Positions 33,162 to 44,126 of a DNA stretch of 64,000 bases are shown one piece after another. A program made the position numbers and the translations under genes. Each line of letters starts with the position of its first letter. Position 1 is the stretch's first letter. Origin of the DNA: Smittia aterrima (Eukaryota; Arthropoda; Insecta; Diptera; Chironomidae); assembly GCA_033063855.1 (NCBI GenBank), contig CP093830.1, positions 20,212,854 through 20,276,853 of the forward strand, given 5' to 3'. The notes beneath the pieces are model-generated. The model made no database searches. It saw nothing but the letters and a program-made list of their open reading frames with translations, and was not told where the DNA came from.

Positions 33162-33546
33162 ATGACTTTCTTGTCTGTTGCTTGTGTTGTCTTGACTTTT
33201 GTCGTGTGCATCAATGCTGGAGGAAGTTCTGATAATTTAGGTAAGTCAGGGTAAAGAGCAAGAGAGAGAAATTGTAATAAATTGTCTCATAGGATGGCAG
33301 GAAATCTGTAATTTGCCGGAAGACGCTGGTGTAGCTTGCGAAGGAACAACTCCAACTGAAGTTTACCGCTACAACTCTGAATTCAAGCTCTGCGAAAGTT
33401 TCACTTACCAAGGTTGCGGGGGCAATCTCAATCGTTTCACGGATCCAACAGTTTGTACATTATTCTGTAGAAGAAATGGAAATGCCAGGCCAACTGGCGA
33501 CTTTGAAGGTGAACCTGATGATGATGATGATGAGGAGGAAATCTAA
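33162..33546 (+). CDS. Secreted Kunitz-like protein
   Basis: Exons 33162-33240 and 33293-33546. Signal peptide MTFLSVACVVLTF..., one domain with spacing 9/17/7/12/3, core FTYQGCGGNLNRF and Glu after Cys2. The tail is a run of aspartates then EEEI. Exon 1 is three codons longer than in its paralogues. AATAAA near 33602 ends the transcript. This is the last gene of the array. Confidence 0.85.
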
Positions 33547-33899
33547 ATTAGTTGTTAATCAATTTCGAATTTAAATTTTATTTATTTATTAGTCTGATCT
33601 TCAATAAAATGCGCCAAACTAAATTAACAAACTAAATAAGCTTCGACTTCCCTCATCCTCGAAAGGTGAATCGTAATAATTATTCATTTAAATGTGAGCT
33701 TCAAAAAAACATTCGTTCAAGGTCGGGAAATTATATTTACTCGTGAAGTCAATTCTTTTTGGGCCGACAATGTAATTAACCTTTGATGGTAATGATGTGG
33801 AAAGATATAACGGCGGCAGCTTTCGCTATAAAACAAGAAAATTTTGAAGTGATATCTCCAGTTTCGATTTAATTTTTGTCCAGTTTTCGTGAAAAAAAA
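33547..33899. other. Intergenic, promoter of DUF1091 gene
   Basis: Kunitz 3' UTR at the left; GCTATAAAACAAG (TATA at about 33828) at the right, roughly 70 bases before the next start codon. Confidence 0.55.
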
Positions 33900-34467
33900 A
33901 TGAAGTTTTGTGTTTATTTAGTTTTGGCTTTGGCTGCGAGTTGCGTAAGGAAAAGTTAAAAATTTTCTTTCAGTCTAAGCAATCGTTTTTCTTTTCACTC
34001 AGAATGCAAAGATCATTGCGATTGATAAGTTTGAGGTTGACGTCGATCCAACTTACATCAAAATCTCTCCAAAGCTTCATGAGATGGACGGAATAAACGT
34101 TGTCGACATCGATTGTGAAGTTTTGAAAGATGAGCCTGAAATTCAATATCAAGCGACTGTCTTCCGTCACAACGTCGATCACTTTGAACATTTCCACAAG
34201 TCGGCAATTGAATCTGGCTGCACTCTCGACTCGATCAAGGATCCGCTGCTCATTTTCATGTTCAAAGAATCGATGAAGTATGGAAACTTGACAGCAGCTT
34301 GTCCAATCAAAGTCGGTCACTATCAGTTGAGAAACTTCAAGATTGAAACTAGTGATATGCCACATGAGTTAGCCGCTGGAAGTTACAGATTCGAGTTCTC
34401 AGCTTTCATCAAGAAGGACAATCAAATGCACGATGTCTACACCGATAGATTTTATTTCAAGGTTTAA
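33900..34467 (+). CDS. Secreted DUF1091 protein
   Basis: Exons 33900-33944 and 34003-34467; 169 residues. Signal peptide MKFCVYLVLALAASC. The second half carries the DUF1091 signature: DPLLIFMFKESMKYGNLTAACP, then I..GHYQLRNF and PHELAAGSYRFEF. DUF1091 is an insect family of small secreted beta-sandwich proteins related to the MD-2/GM2-activator lipid-binding fold, which includes the CheA/CheB proteins. The ligand is unknown. A TATA box lies about 70 bases upstream. It heads a group of four such genes. Confidence 0.8.
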
Positions 34468-34926
34468 AGATTTGGTTGTTTACTTGCCGATGAATTATCA
34501 ATAAAATTTTAAGCGCAAATTATTTAAATTTCTTTAATTTATTCATTTGCCGATTCTAAAATTCTTGAATTTCAATCGAAATTAATTTGATTTCTTGTTT
34601 TGAGCTCAAGCTATTCAAGTTTTAGCCAAATCTTTAGCAAGAGCGAACTGCACTTCAATTCAGAGTGAAAGTCGGTAATGAAGATCCGACTTCCCGCAGT
34701 TCGAATCCCAATCAAGTTAAATGATGAAAATTTTGAATAATTCTGATGGATTTCTGATGTGTTCATCGCCTTATCCCACCCGCCCTTTTGGCTTCTGATA
34801 ACTTGAATTCTTTTTTCCTCTTTCTCAATCAAAAATCAAAAAATTTATAGTTTTAACTATTTTATTTTCCGTCCTGTAAAGTTGTGTCCAAAAAATAAGA
34901 ATATGATCATAAGTTTGAGGTTTCGT

Positions 34927-35541
34927 TTAGTCCTTCACTGTCCTGAAGAAAGCTTCACTGGAGTAGATGTGTGTGACGACGCCTTTGTCGATGAGAGAGC
35001 CATTGATATCGACACGGAATTCTCCTTCAGGTAAAGGCATCGGGAATTTCGCTTCGTCGACCACAAAGTCCTTAATGTAGTAGAAGTCGCCTTTCTTCAA
35101 TGGACAAGCTTTCGTGACGTTTCCATATTTCAAAACTTCCTCATGCATGAACTGCACGAGAGGATCTTCATGTTCATGAACTTTACAGATGTGAATCGGA
35201 TCGGGACGGACGAAAGGATTGTAGACTCCATCGACTTTTGAGTAAGCAGCAGCGTCAATCTTTTAGTTTTTAAAGAGAAGATTAATCGAGAGATTTAACT
35301 GAGTTTTCTTGACTTACCACAATGTCGTCAGCGTCAATGTGCGGATGAATTTCCATAGAAATGAATTTGTTATCCCTCACGTCCTTCTTCACGTCTCCAT
35401 ACTTTGCATCCATTTGAATGTCCCATTTATCGATAATGATCTTAGCTTTCACCTTTTAAAGAACTCAGTGTTGTCATCTAATCAAAACTCCTTTAGAGAA
35501 CTTACCGAAGCAATCAGGAACAGAAGAGGTAACAGCTTCAT
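34927..35541 (-). CDS. Secreted DUF1091 protein
   Basis: Minus-strand exons 35541-35506, 35452-35318 and 35259-34927; 167 residues. Signal peptide MKLLPLLFLIAS. Signature DPLVQFMHEEVLKYGNVTKACP followed by LKKGDFYYIKDF and PLPEGEFRVDINGSL. A TATA box (TATAAAAG on the minus strand) sits at 35591-35598. It shares organisation with the gene at 36966, which has one intron fewer. Confidence 0.8.
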
Positions 35542-35598
35542 TCTACGACTTTCCGATTATGAAATAGGCAGTTTCACAAAAGCTTTCGAACTTTTATA

Positions 35599-36095
35599 TC
35601 TGCGATGAAGCAGTTGAGCAGAGTTTTTCGTAATCATCGGAAGTATTTCACTTCGACCGACTTGACCTGCGGAAAATGTTGATCAAAAAAGAACGGAACT
35701 CGCGAGGTAAGGTCAGCCAAACTCTGATTTTTGTGTTTAATTGCTTGTGAAGACAAAGTTGCGAAATTTAATATTTGATCGCAATCATAAACGACAGGAA
35801 GAAAGCGTCATTCGTTGATTGATGACATTGACAAGATTAAAAGGTGAACCTGAAGAGTTTATCTTGATTGAGTTCGAGTTAAGAAGGTTCTCAAGAAGCT
35901 GGGATCAAGATTTTAAACAAACTCTTTAAAATTGTTCGTCAACAATTTTCAAATTCAATTTTTTCAAAGCCAAAAACATTTTCTTTTCTTGCTGCATAAA
36001 TTTTCATTTATTGATAATAAAATTTCTGAATTTTCCATTTAACAAAATCGCCGCTGTCAGTTTTTACCGAAGACTTCCAGAGAAAACGAATTTTC
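35599..36095. other. Intergenic between DUF1091 genes
   Basis: No coding exon seen; AT-rich. AATAAA-type signals near 36018 could serve the minus-strand gene only in reverse complement, so they are unassigned. Confidence 0.4.
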
Positions 36096-36711
36096 TTAGA
36101 ATAATTTAAAGGTTTTCCGTTCCTTCGCGTTATCAATTTCCAAGTTGATCGTCACTTTGAAGATTGGAACTTCTTCGTTGTTAACCATGCGAACAGCGCG
36201 AACATGAGAAATGAATTTTCCGAGAGGAAGGAATGGAGGAAGAATTTCATCATTGATCGAGAAATCTTTCATGAAGTAGACGCCTTTTTTGATTGGGCAT
36301 TGGGTTGGGAAGTTGCTGGCTTTTAAAATCTCTTGCAAGATTATCTTGAGAACGGGATGAGCCTTAACGCGTTGTAATGCATTGCAAATGTGGACAGACC
36401 CGTTCACAAGATTTTGAAACTCGTTGTTGACCATTTCGTAATGTGAGACGTGAATAATGATCGGATCATTGATATCTTCGAACAGCTCAGCACGAATGTT
36501 GACCAAGATTTTGTCCTCAGTCCTTTTCATCTTAACATCCAAGTTGACAAGGTTTTCATCAAATTGCAATCCTTCGTGAGAGAAGATGATCTTGTAGCCG
36601 CCCTGAGAGAAAATTTAATTGAAAACGATGAAAAAGAAATTTGTAAAGTTCGCTTACCCATGACAAAGCGTTTCCAACTAAAACTGAAAGAATTAAAATC
36701 ACGAGCTTCAT
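36096..36711 (-). CDS. Secreted DUF1091 protein, diverged
   Basis: Minus-strand exons 36711-36658 and 36602-36096; 186 residues. Signal peptide MKLVILILSVLVGNALSW. Signature HPVLKIILQEILKASNFPTQCP, then IKKGVYFMKDFSIND and LPLGKFISH. It lacks the G-N of the usual YGN and has a longer C-terminus. Divergent from the next gene (255 bases between start codons), so the two may share a promoter region. Confidence 0.75.
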
Positions 36712-36965
36712 CCTGAACGATCCAAATTGCTTTGATGAAATATTCACCGGCGTCGCGCTCTATTTAAATAATTTTGAAATGAAATTTTATATTTCAACTC
36801 AGAACTTTGAACCAGAAATTAGCGACGGATATTAATCATTAATCGCGATTATTCTTAAGTGTTGATTACAATTTTCCGGCAAAGTTAAAAAGCATTTAAA
36901 CATCGTTTGAGCTTCAAATAAATTCAGTTTCTTTTTCACGTTTCGAGATAATTCAATTGATCGCG

Positions 36966-37534
36966 ATGAAGTTCGTCTTGGCTTTTCTTTTGGTTGTTGT
37001 TTGGGCTTCACTTTCCTACACGAAAACTGTGATCGAGAAAGTTAATATTCAAGTTCTCGATCCGAAGAGTGCAAAGTGTGTTGTGAAGGTGAACCCTGGG
37101 CCACCAAAAACTGTCGACATTGATGCGGAAGCTCTCATTGATTCAAAAGATCTCATGGTAAGACTATTTTGACTTTGATTTGAGTTTTTAATAAAGTTCT
37201 GAACTTCCAGATCAAATTCGGAGCTTTTTCTAAGATCGACGGTAAATTTAACGAGTTCATGGAGTCAGAGTCTCTCAGCATTTGTGATCTTCCCAAGTCT
37301 GAGCATCCACTCGTCTCATTCATGTACAAAGAAATGACGAAGTTTGGAAATATGACCCAAGCTTGTCCAGTCAAGAAAGGAACTTACTATCTCCACGGAT
37401 TCTGCATTGAAGAAGCGCTCTTGCCAGTTGCTCTGCCTCCAGGAAGCTTTAAAATTGAAATCAACGGATCTCTCAATGAAGACGGAAAGTTGACGCCACT
37501 TTTCATTTCCGATATTTATTTCGATGAAATTTAA
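36966..37534 (+). CDS. Secreted DUF1091 protein
   Basis: Exons 36966-37157 and 37211-37534; 171 residues. Signal peptide MKFVLAFLLVVVWASLSY. Signature HPLVSFMYKEMTKFGNMTQACP, then VKKGTYYLHGF and ALPPGSFKIEINGSL, close to the minus-strand gene at 34927. AATAAA lies near 37555. Confidence 0.8.
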
Positions 37535-37693
37535 TTAATTTGTTTGAGCTTTTCAATAAAATTTAATTTGTTGGAACTGGGAATCTTAAATTGTTTCGAA
37601 TTGCGGTTAATGAAAGTTTCCTTGAACTCTCTCAATCTTATCTCAACTAAAATTGCAAGCAAAGCATTTCTTGTGACGATTATTCAACGACTT

Positions 37694-37732
37694 TATAAGA
37701 TAACGAGAGAATTATATGTGTCGTGATCAGTC
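37694..37732 (+). promoter_or_regulatory. Core promoter of micropeptide gene
   Basis: TATAAGA at 37694-37700 and an arthropod-type initiator TCAGTC at about 37727-37732, spaced as in TATA promoters. Downstream lie a 5' UTR exon, donor gtgagt at 37763 and acceptor tttcag at 37814-37819. Confidence 0.6.
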
Positions 37733-37833
37733 ACCGCAGTAAATTCAATTAAAGACATTCTCGTGAGTTTTCTAATTCATTTTTCATTAAAGAATTTAAA
37801 AAAGTTTTAAATATTTCAGTAAAAAGCTCGAAA

Positions 37834-37941
37834 ATGAAATCTGGAAGTGGCCAGCTGATCAGTCATCCGCTTTTCGTTTTGTTCATCATCGTCTTGTTTG
37901 TTATTTTTGCCTTCAAGTGCATGATGAGAACTCGCTATTGA
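37834..37941 (+). CDS. 35-residue single-pass membrane micropeptide
   Basis: ATG at 37834, stop at 37939-37941. The product begins MKSGSGQLISHP, has one strongly hydrophobic helix (LFVLFIIVLFVIFAF) and a basic end (KCMMRTRY), typical of small integral-membrane peptides. Support for a real gene: a TATA/initiator pair about 100-140 bases upstream, a 57-nt 5' UTR intron (37763-37819), an AAAATG start context and AATAAA at 37954, only 13 bases after the stop. No orthologue recognised. Too short for usual gene finders. Confidence 0.65.
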   Translation: MKSGSGQLISHPLFVLFIIVLFVIFAFKCMMRTRY

Positions 37942-37959
37942 AGCTCTGTGGCTAATAAA

Positions 37960-38464
37960 TTGAAGAATATTCGACTTTGAGCAAACAAAGCAAAGAAGAC
38001 TTTTGAACCATTGACTTTTTTCTTTAATTACAGAATTGAACTTGAACGAACGTCATCATCATAATAAGAATTAATCAGATATGTTAGCCTTCAGTCCATA
38101 ATGTGAAGTCAATTTAAAAAGTGATGAAATTTAATTATTCCATTCATGAAGATTTAAAAACTGCGAAGCATGAAAACTCAACTTCATGCAACATTAGCTG
38201 CGAATTGTTTTAAGTGAACGAAGCTGAGGCTTTGGGGTTTTTTCTTTTGCTTTATAATTCAATTTTTAACTTTTTTCAGCTCTCGCTGTTTCTCTTCAGC
38301 TCGAGTTTTAACTATCGAAACAAGTTTAGCTTAGTTTTTGTCGTTGGAACGAAAGAGCGTGCTGGTCGCATTTTCTCTCAGTTGATTTCTCGCTCTGCCC
38401 CCGAACAGAAGTGAATTTAAATTCGCGGTAATATTTAGATATTCAATTTTAAACTCAGTGAGGA
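37960..38464. other. Intergenic, upstream of FGGY kinase
   Basis: Spacer with no supported gene. A 66-codon open stretch at 38214 looks like chance, with T-rich low complexity. It should include the kinase promoter. Confidence 0.5.
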
Positions 38465-40399
38465 ATGGGCAATCGAAGAGCAATTTTAGTGCTTGACATT
38501 GGTTCAAGTTCAGGCCGCGCGTTTGTTTTCAATCTGCCGAACTTTGAAATCTCCGGAAGTGCTCGATTCGATGTGAGTTTCAGTTGCAAAACTAAATTAA
38601 ATTGAGCTCTCGAGCTAAACGAGACTTTTCATTTTCACTTTCTTCTGTTCCTAATCTGGAGTGAATTGCACAAGTTTTACCAACTGCGCATACGAAAAAA
38701 ATATTTTCATTATCTCAACGAGATTGGAAAATATTTCCAAGTGATCGAACAATTTTTATTTTGCTTGCAGATCAATCTCATTCAGAGTGAAAACGGAATC
38801 GCGGAAATTAACCCAGACGATCTTTTTAATAACATCGTTCGGACTCTTCGCAATGCGCTTGACGGTTTGTTTGTTTGATAACATTGCGACCTTCACACAC
38901 TTTTGTTTACTTTCCTCTTCTTCAGCCGCTAAAACGACAGCTGACAATATTTTATGTTTCGGCGTGAGCGTGCAACGTGCAACATTCATCACATACGATA
39001 AGACAAACGGTCGACCGTTTCATCAATTAGTGACTTGGAAAGATTGTCGGGGCGATGACATTGTTCGAGAGTTCAACGAGAGTTTTACATTGAAAGCATT
39101 GAACGCTGGAGCTGCGTTTTTACATTGGATTACTCGAAGTAACAAGACGAAGCAGCTTAGCAAATTCCGACTGGCTAATAATTTTGTAAAGAGAAATGAG
39201 ATTGTTTTTAGCGTGAAGCATAATCATTCGAAGCATTTCATTTTCTTCTCTCTCAACAGGTCGCCCCAAGATTGAGTCATATAATAACGAACAACAGAAA
39301 GTTAAAGGAAGCAATGCGATCTGGTCGAGCTGTGTTTGGAACTGTTGACACTTGGCTTTTGCAGAAATTCAAGAATTCAAATGGATTTGAGAGACTTGAG
39401 CCAATCACTGACATCACAAATGCTTCGGCCACGGGTCTCTTCGATCCTTTCGCTTTGGAATACTTGAAAGCGAATCTTAAATATTTCAAGATCAAAGAGA
39501 GCATGCTACCGAACGTCGTTGATAATTCGCATGACTTTGGTTACACTCACAAATCGTTGCTTGGCGCGCCGGTAAAGATTGCGACGATAATCGCTGATCA
39601 ACCAGCTTCTCTGATTGGAAATTGTTGCTTTCGTAACATGGACGCGAAGGCAAGCTTCATTAAAATTCAAAAAAATGTAAATTCCATTTTATTTCATTTC
39701 ATGCAGATCACTCTCGGCACTGGTTCCTTCCTAAACATAAACACAGGAAACAAATGCAAAGGTTCAAAGAACGGAGCGAATCCAATGGTCGCGTGGGACT
39801 TATCAACGAAGAAAAAGAAAACATCGCGAGTCTTCTACACCGAAAGATCTTTTAATGAGTCGGCTAAACTGATTCGATTCGCAAAGACAGTTGGAATGTG
39901 CAATGATGTCAAAGAGTTATCGGATATGGCGTTTACAGTGAACGATGCTGATGGAACTTTCTTTATTCCGAAGTTTATGAGCTTTGTTGGTTACAAGCAA
40001 TCAACGACGAAAGAACATTTAGTTCGAGCAGTTCTCGAGGCGATTGTGTTCCATGTCGCGATGTTCTTCTTCCTAACGAAAGAAGAGACTTCTTATCACT
40101 TCGACCGAGTGAGAATCGATGGAGGAATTTCCGCAAACAATTTCATTTGCCAACTTATTGCTGATCTCGTAAATATCGAAGTGGAACGATCGACTAACAG
40201 CAGCGAACTAACTTCGTTTGGTGTTGCATATCTTTCTGCTTATCTCTGCAGCGATCTTATTGATGAACTCGAGCACACCGCAAAGTTTTACAAAGCGGAA
40301 AAAGTATTTAAGCCGAACGAGGCTACTCGTAAAGAACTTTTTATGAGATATAAAAAGTTTGAGGAGTATTGCAAGAAATTCGAAGAAATTCGCTTGTAG
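38465..40399 (+). CDS. GK5: FGGY carbohydrate kinase, glycerol kinase 5-like
   Basis: Exons 38465-38572, 38771-38864, 38926-39185, 39260-39649 and 39707-40399; 514 residues, as expected for the GK5 branch. N-terminal ATPase motif LVLDIGSSSGRAFVF, then CFGVSVQRATF and FGTVDTWLL. Substrate/ATP region ITLGTGSFLNINTG, adenosine motif RIDGGISANNF. Predicted to phosphorylate glycerol or a related polyol. Intron 4 starts with GC instead of GT (AAG|GCAAGC), and its removal restores DAK-ITLGTG; if retained, it would insert 19 residues before the ATP loop. Confidence 0.85.
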
Positions 40400-40755
40400 A
40401 GAAACAATTTTTAAGTTTTAAATAAATTTTAAACGGTCGAGTGCACGATTTTTGGAAATTATTAGTTTGACGAGTCGATCGTACTTATTAGTTGAAAGTT
40501 TCATCATCGCTCAATTAACTTGAAGTGAAGCATGGAGTTGCCATCGAGTCATCTTAGAAAGCTTTCTTTAAAAAGCTTTTAGAAGTGCGAATGCCAAATT
40601 ATTTTTTGGCGGGAAATCGGTTGCAAAGAACTTTTTCTCTTGCAGGTCAACGACCGTCTGTCATCATTTCAGCTGTTCGCGCGCTGTTATTTAACCGCTT
40701 CTAGTTTAATAAAACTTGTAAGAGACATAAACAAACGTGACTTAAAAACTTTAAA

Positions 40756-41379
40756 ATGAATCTTAAACGAGGAGCATTGATCGTGTTTGAGGGTTGTGAC
40801 CGAGCTGGTAAAACGACGCAAGCGAAATTGTTGGTTGAGCGTTTGAAGAAACAGAAGATAAATGCAAAGTTCATGAACTTCCCGAATCGGCAAACTCCAT
40901 CAGGAAAAATTATCGACGCATATCTTAGAAACAAGGAGAATCTATCAGATGAAGGAATTCACTTGTTGTTCACTGTGAATCGCTGGGAAGCCAAGAAAGA
41001 AATGGAAACAGAGTTGATGGCTGGAACAACGATTGTGGTCGATAGATATTCGTATTCAGGAGTCGCTTACACAGCAGCTAAAGGATTAGACTTTGAATGG
41101 TGCAAATCGCCAGAGAAAGGTTTGCTAAAACCTGATCTTGTTGTTTATCTCACACTCACAGCTGAAGCAATGGCAAAACGAAGTGGATACGGAGAAGAGC
41201 GTTATGATATTCCAGAGTTCCAGCAGAAAGTGATGCAAATGTTTATGAAAATGGAAGAGAAAGGCGTGTGGCAGATCGTTGATGCCGACAAAACCGAGAC
41301 CGAGCTAAGCGACGAGCTCTTACAGCGTGTCACCTCAAAACTTGGAGATATCGATGAAACAATTGGCACATTATGGTAA
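40756..41379 (+). CDS. DTYMK: Thymidylate kinase
   Basis: Single exon, 207 residues. Phosphorylates dTMP to dTDP in thymidine nucleotide synthesis. P-loop FEGCDRAGKTTQ, nucleoside-binding FPNRQTPSG, DRY-type motif VVDRYSYSGVAYTAAKG and lid RSGYGEERYD are all in place; length is normal. AATAAA near 41448. Confidence 0.95.
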   Translation: MNLKRGALIVFEGCDRAGKTTQAKLLVERLKKQKINAKFMNFPNRQTPSGKIIDAYLRNKENLSDEGIHLLFTVNRWEAKKEMETELMAGTTIVVDRYSYSGVAYTAAKGLDFEWCKSPEKGLLKPDLVVYLTLTAEAMAKRSGYGEERYDIPEFQQKVMQMFMKMEEKGVWQIVDADKTETELSDELLQRVTSKLGDIDETIGTLW

Positions 41380-41606
41380 ACTGAATGAGAAGATATTTCG
41401 AAATTGACTTAAAACATTCTGATCAGCATTTCAACCAGACTTTGTGAATAAAGAAAATTGTTAAATTAAAGAAATATTTTTTGAGGGGTCAACAACTTTT
41501 GCGGCGAACGAAAAATAAACAAATATCTCACGTTGTTCACTGATTTAGTAATTGCCGTATTTGACAGATAAATATTATCTACGAGTGAAAACAAATCAAG
41601 GAGGAA

Positions 41607-42479
41607 ATGTTCAAGGTTCGATATTGTTTCAGTTTCTTAGATTTTCTTTTCGTTTCACAAATTCGTTAATTCTTACAAATTCTTGAATTAAACGAAGTGT
41701 ATCTTTAATTCTTTTAGAACTGTGTGGCTTTTGTGACTGGAGGTGGAAGTGGATTAGGAAGAGCTACAGTCGCAAGACTTGTTCGTGCTGGATCAAAAGT
41801 AATCTTGGGAGATCTTAACACATCGCAAGGAAGTGAAGTCGCGGAAAGACTTGGAGAAAATGTGATTTTCGTTCCACTGGATGTCACATCCGAGAAAGAA
41901 GTTACTCAAGCTATAGACATTGCGAAAGAAAAGTTTGGTCGCTTGGATGTCGCACTCAATTGCGCAGGAATCTCTGTTGCTTTTAAAACTTACAACTTCA
42001 ATAAGAATTTGGCTCACGATCTCGAAGACTTCAAGAAATGTATAGATGTCAACACCGTAGGAACCTTCAATGTCATTCGATTATCTGCGGGTCTGATTGG
42101 TCAGAATAATCCGGATGAGAATGGACAACGTGGAGTCATAATCAACACAGCATCAATTTCTGCTTATGAAGGACAAATTGGCCAAGCGGCTTACAGTGCT
42201 TCCACAGCTGCCGTTGTTGGAATGACCTTACCAATTGCTCGTGATCTCGCCAGTCAAGGAATCAGAGTCGTCACGATCGCTCCAGGACTATTCAACACTC
42301 CGTTGATTCGAGGTGTTCCAGAGCAAATTCAAGATTTCTTGGCCTTGACAGTTCCGTTCCCGAGTCGACTCGGCCATCCAGCAGAGTTCGCGCAAATGGT
42401 TGAAACTATTGTGGACAACTCTATGTTCAATGGTGAAGTCGTTCGCTTGGATGGAGCACTCAGATTGAATGAAGAATAG
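41607..42479 (+). CDS. scu: HSD17B10/scully mitochondrial dehydrogenase with catalytic Lys replaced
   Basis: Exons 41607-41615 (MFK only) and 41718-42479; 256 residues, the family length. NAD-binding TGGGSGLGRAT, then NCAGIS, and C-terminal PGLFNTPLIRG and NGEVVRLDGAL identify the type II 3-hydroxyacyl-CoA dehydrogenase that is also the MRPP2 subunit of mitochondrial RNase P. The SDR active site Y-x-x-x-K reads YSAST (GQAAYSASTAAVVGM): the catalytic lysine is threonine (codon ACA). Tyr and the upstream Ser are kept. This predicts weak or no dehydrogenase activity with the scaffold role possibly retained, or a base error. AATAAA near 42489. Confidence 0.9.
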
Positions 42480-42591
42480 TTCACAGTTTAATAAATTTGA
42501 AAACTTTATTGATAGTAAATCTTTCAAGCAGTTTCGTTCACTTATTTTAATGATTGAGACCTTTCGGTGCTCGTGGCGATACTTGGTTGCT

Positions 42592-43717
42592 TTATTCGAG
42601 CGGGGAGATCTGAATCGACTCGTTGTTTCCGGTCTCAAGGTTCTTAATTAACAAGCTCAGCCAATGCTTCGTTGAACGATCCTCTTGTAAGCACTGGGAG
42701 AATGTTTGGTCTCGTAACTGATCGGGGAGACAACGTCGCAAAGCTTCCCGAGCCCGGTTGTTGTCGGAAAGACGTAGATAACAACGTACGACATGCTTAA
42801 GTAAGCGAGATGAAGGTTCCTTGGCTAGTGAGATGACCATCTTGCCCTAAAAACGAAAAGCAAATTATTTAAAAGATGTTTCTCATTTGAGATCAACAGG
42901 ACACTCACTAGAATAATAGCGACATGAGAGAAACGGTCGTAGGTTTGACAAATATAAGATAATCCACTATCGTCGAGTAAAATTTTCTGCAGGATGAACG
43001 TAGCAACTGTCTTAGAGAGCTCGGATCCGCTTTCCATAATACGCAAGCATAGTGGAATGATCTCAGTCGTGAGCAAGAAGTTAATGACTTCTTGTTCGTC
43101 TGTCTTCACCAAAGCTCCGATCACTCCCAAACTTGTTAAGCGCAAGTATTCGAAAGGACGAGTCTTTGAGGATGTATGAAGGAAAGGATACAAGAACAAT
43201 GGAGTGTGAGCTTGAAGAAACATTGTGCGAGTATCTGGATGCGAAGCAACATTCTGTAGAAGAGCTAAAGCATTGCAGACACGATTTGATTGCTGAGCTG
43301 TAAGAGTCGGCGGAGTGATTGACGGATAAATATTTATAATTTCCTGGAGAAGGGCAGCGATTGTTCCTGAAAGCCGAAAAGAAAGTCACGAATTGAAATT
43401 CGATTGCAAAATATTTTTTTCTTACCGAAAGAGTTCCAAAGCATTGGAGCCAAATCAGAGACTGTCTCACGCTTCTTGCTAAGTTCCAATAAAGCATTTT
43501 CTCTTGTATCTGGGTTGCTCAACTGATTGATATAATTTAAAACCTCCTGTGAATAGAAGCAACAACAAAATTGTGTAAAAATAAAGCTTAAAGAAGTAAG
43601 CAACCATCGCATTCACATCAACGATAAGTCGATGTCAAGTTCAAGTGCTTAGAAACGATTAAAAGTACTTACAGGGTCGTTAGCTGCCTGAGTCATTTGC
43701 TGTGCTCGCGAATCCAT
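42592..43717 (-). CDS. Rcd-1: CCR4-NOT subunit CNOT9 / Rcd-1
   Basis: Minus-strand exons 43717-43673, 43546-43426, 43366-42909 and 42846-42592; 292 residues. Armadillo-repeat subunit of the CCR4-NOT deadenylase that binds mRNA-decay adaptors. Signature stretches: LSNPDTRENALLELSKKRE, LAPMLWNSFGTIAALLQEI, FLYPFLHTSSKTRPFEYLR and IIPLCLRIMESGSELSKTVA, plus the C-terminal RCLPDQLRDQTF. Full length. It converges with scully on the other strand with about 110 bases between stops. Confidence 0.95.
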
Positions 43718-44126
43718 CTTTGCCGAATAAAAAAATCTTCAGGGTTGTGTTCAAATATTTGAGGGTTGGTGAGAAAGTTAAATTTGGTGAGAAACTTTGA
43801 AATAATTATTTCCGTTAGGAATTTTAAACTCAACCTGATTAATTGACTTAAAATTGATGTCAAATTGCTGGGAATACCGAGATGCCTGGGAATCTTCATT
43901 CAAAGAATAATATAAAAAAAACTTTATCTTCTTGTTCTTGTTTGGCACCGAGATATAAAATTTAATCATTTCAGTGTTTAAATTTATTTCATCCGTCGAA
44001 GCAGTTTACAAACTGCGCCGAAAATCCTTTCAGAGTCTGAAATTCAGACAGAGGAATGACCTCTCATCCAAATGAAACTTCTTGATGTTTTGGTAATAAC
44101 TTTTATCTTTATTTTATTTCAAAGTC
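43718..44126. other. Intergenic between Rcd-1 and SDR gene
   Basis: No coding sequence supported. It should contain the Rcd-1 promoter and SDR 3' UTR, both for minus-strand transcription. Confidence 0.5.

Noticed and set aside
38214..38414. 66-codon open frame before the FGGY kinase
   Set aside because: Low-complexity Phe/Ser-rich frame without promoter, polyadenylation signal or homology.
38756..39314. Two minus-strand open frames over the FGGY kinase
   Set aside because: Both overlap kinase exons in antisense and show no protein family features.
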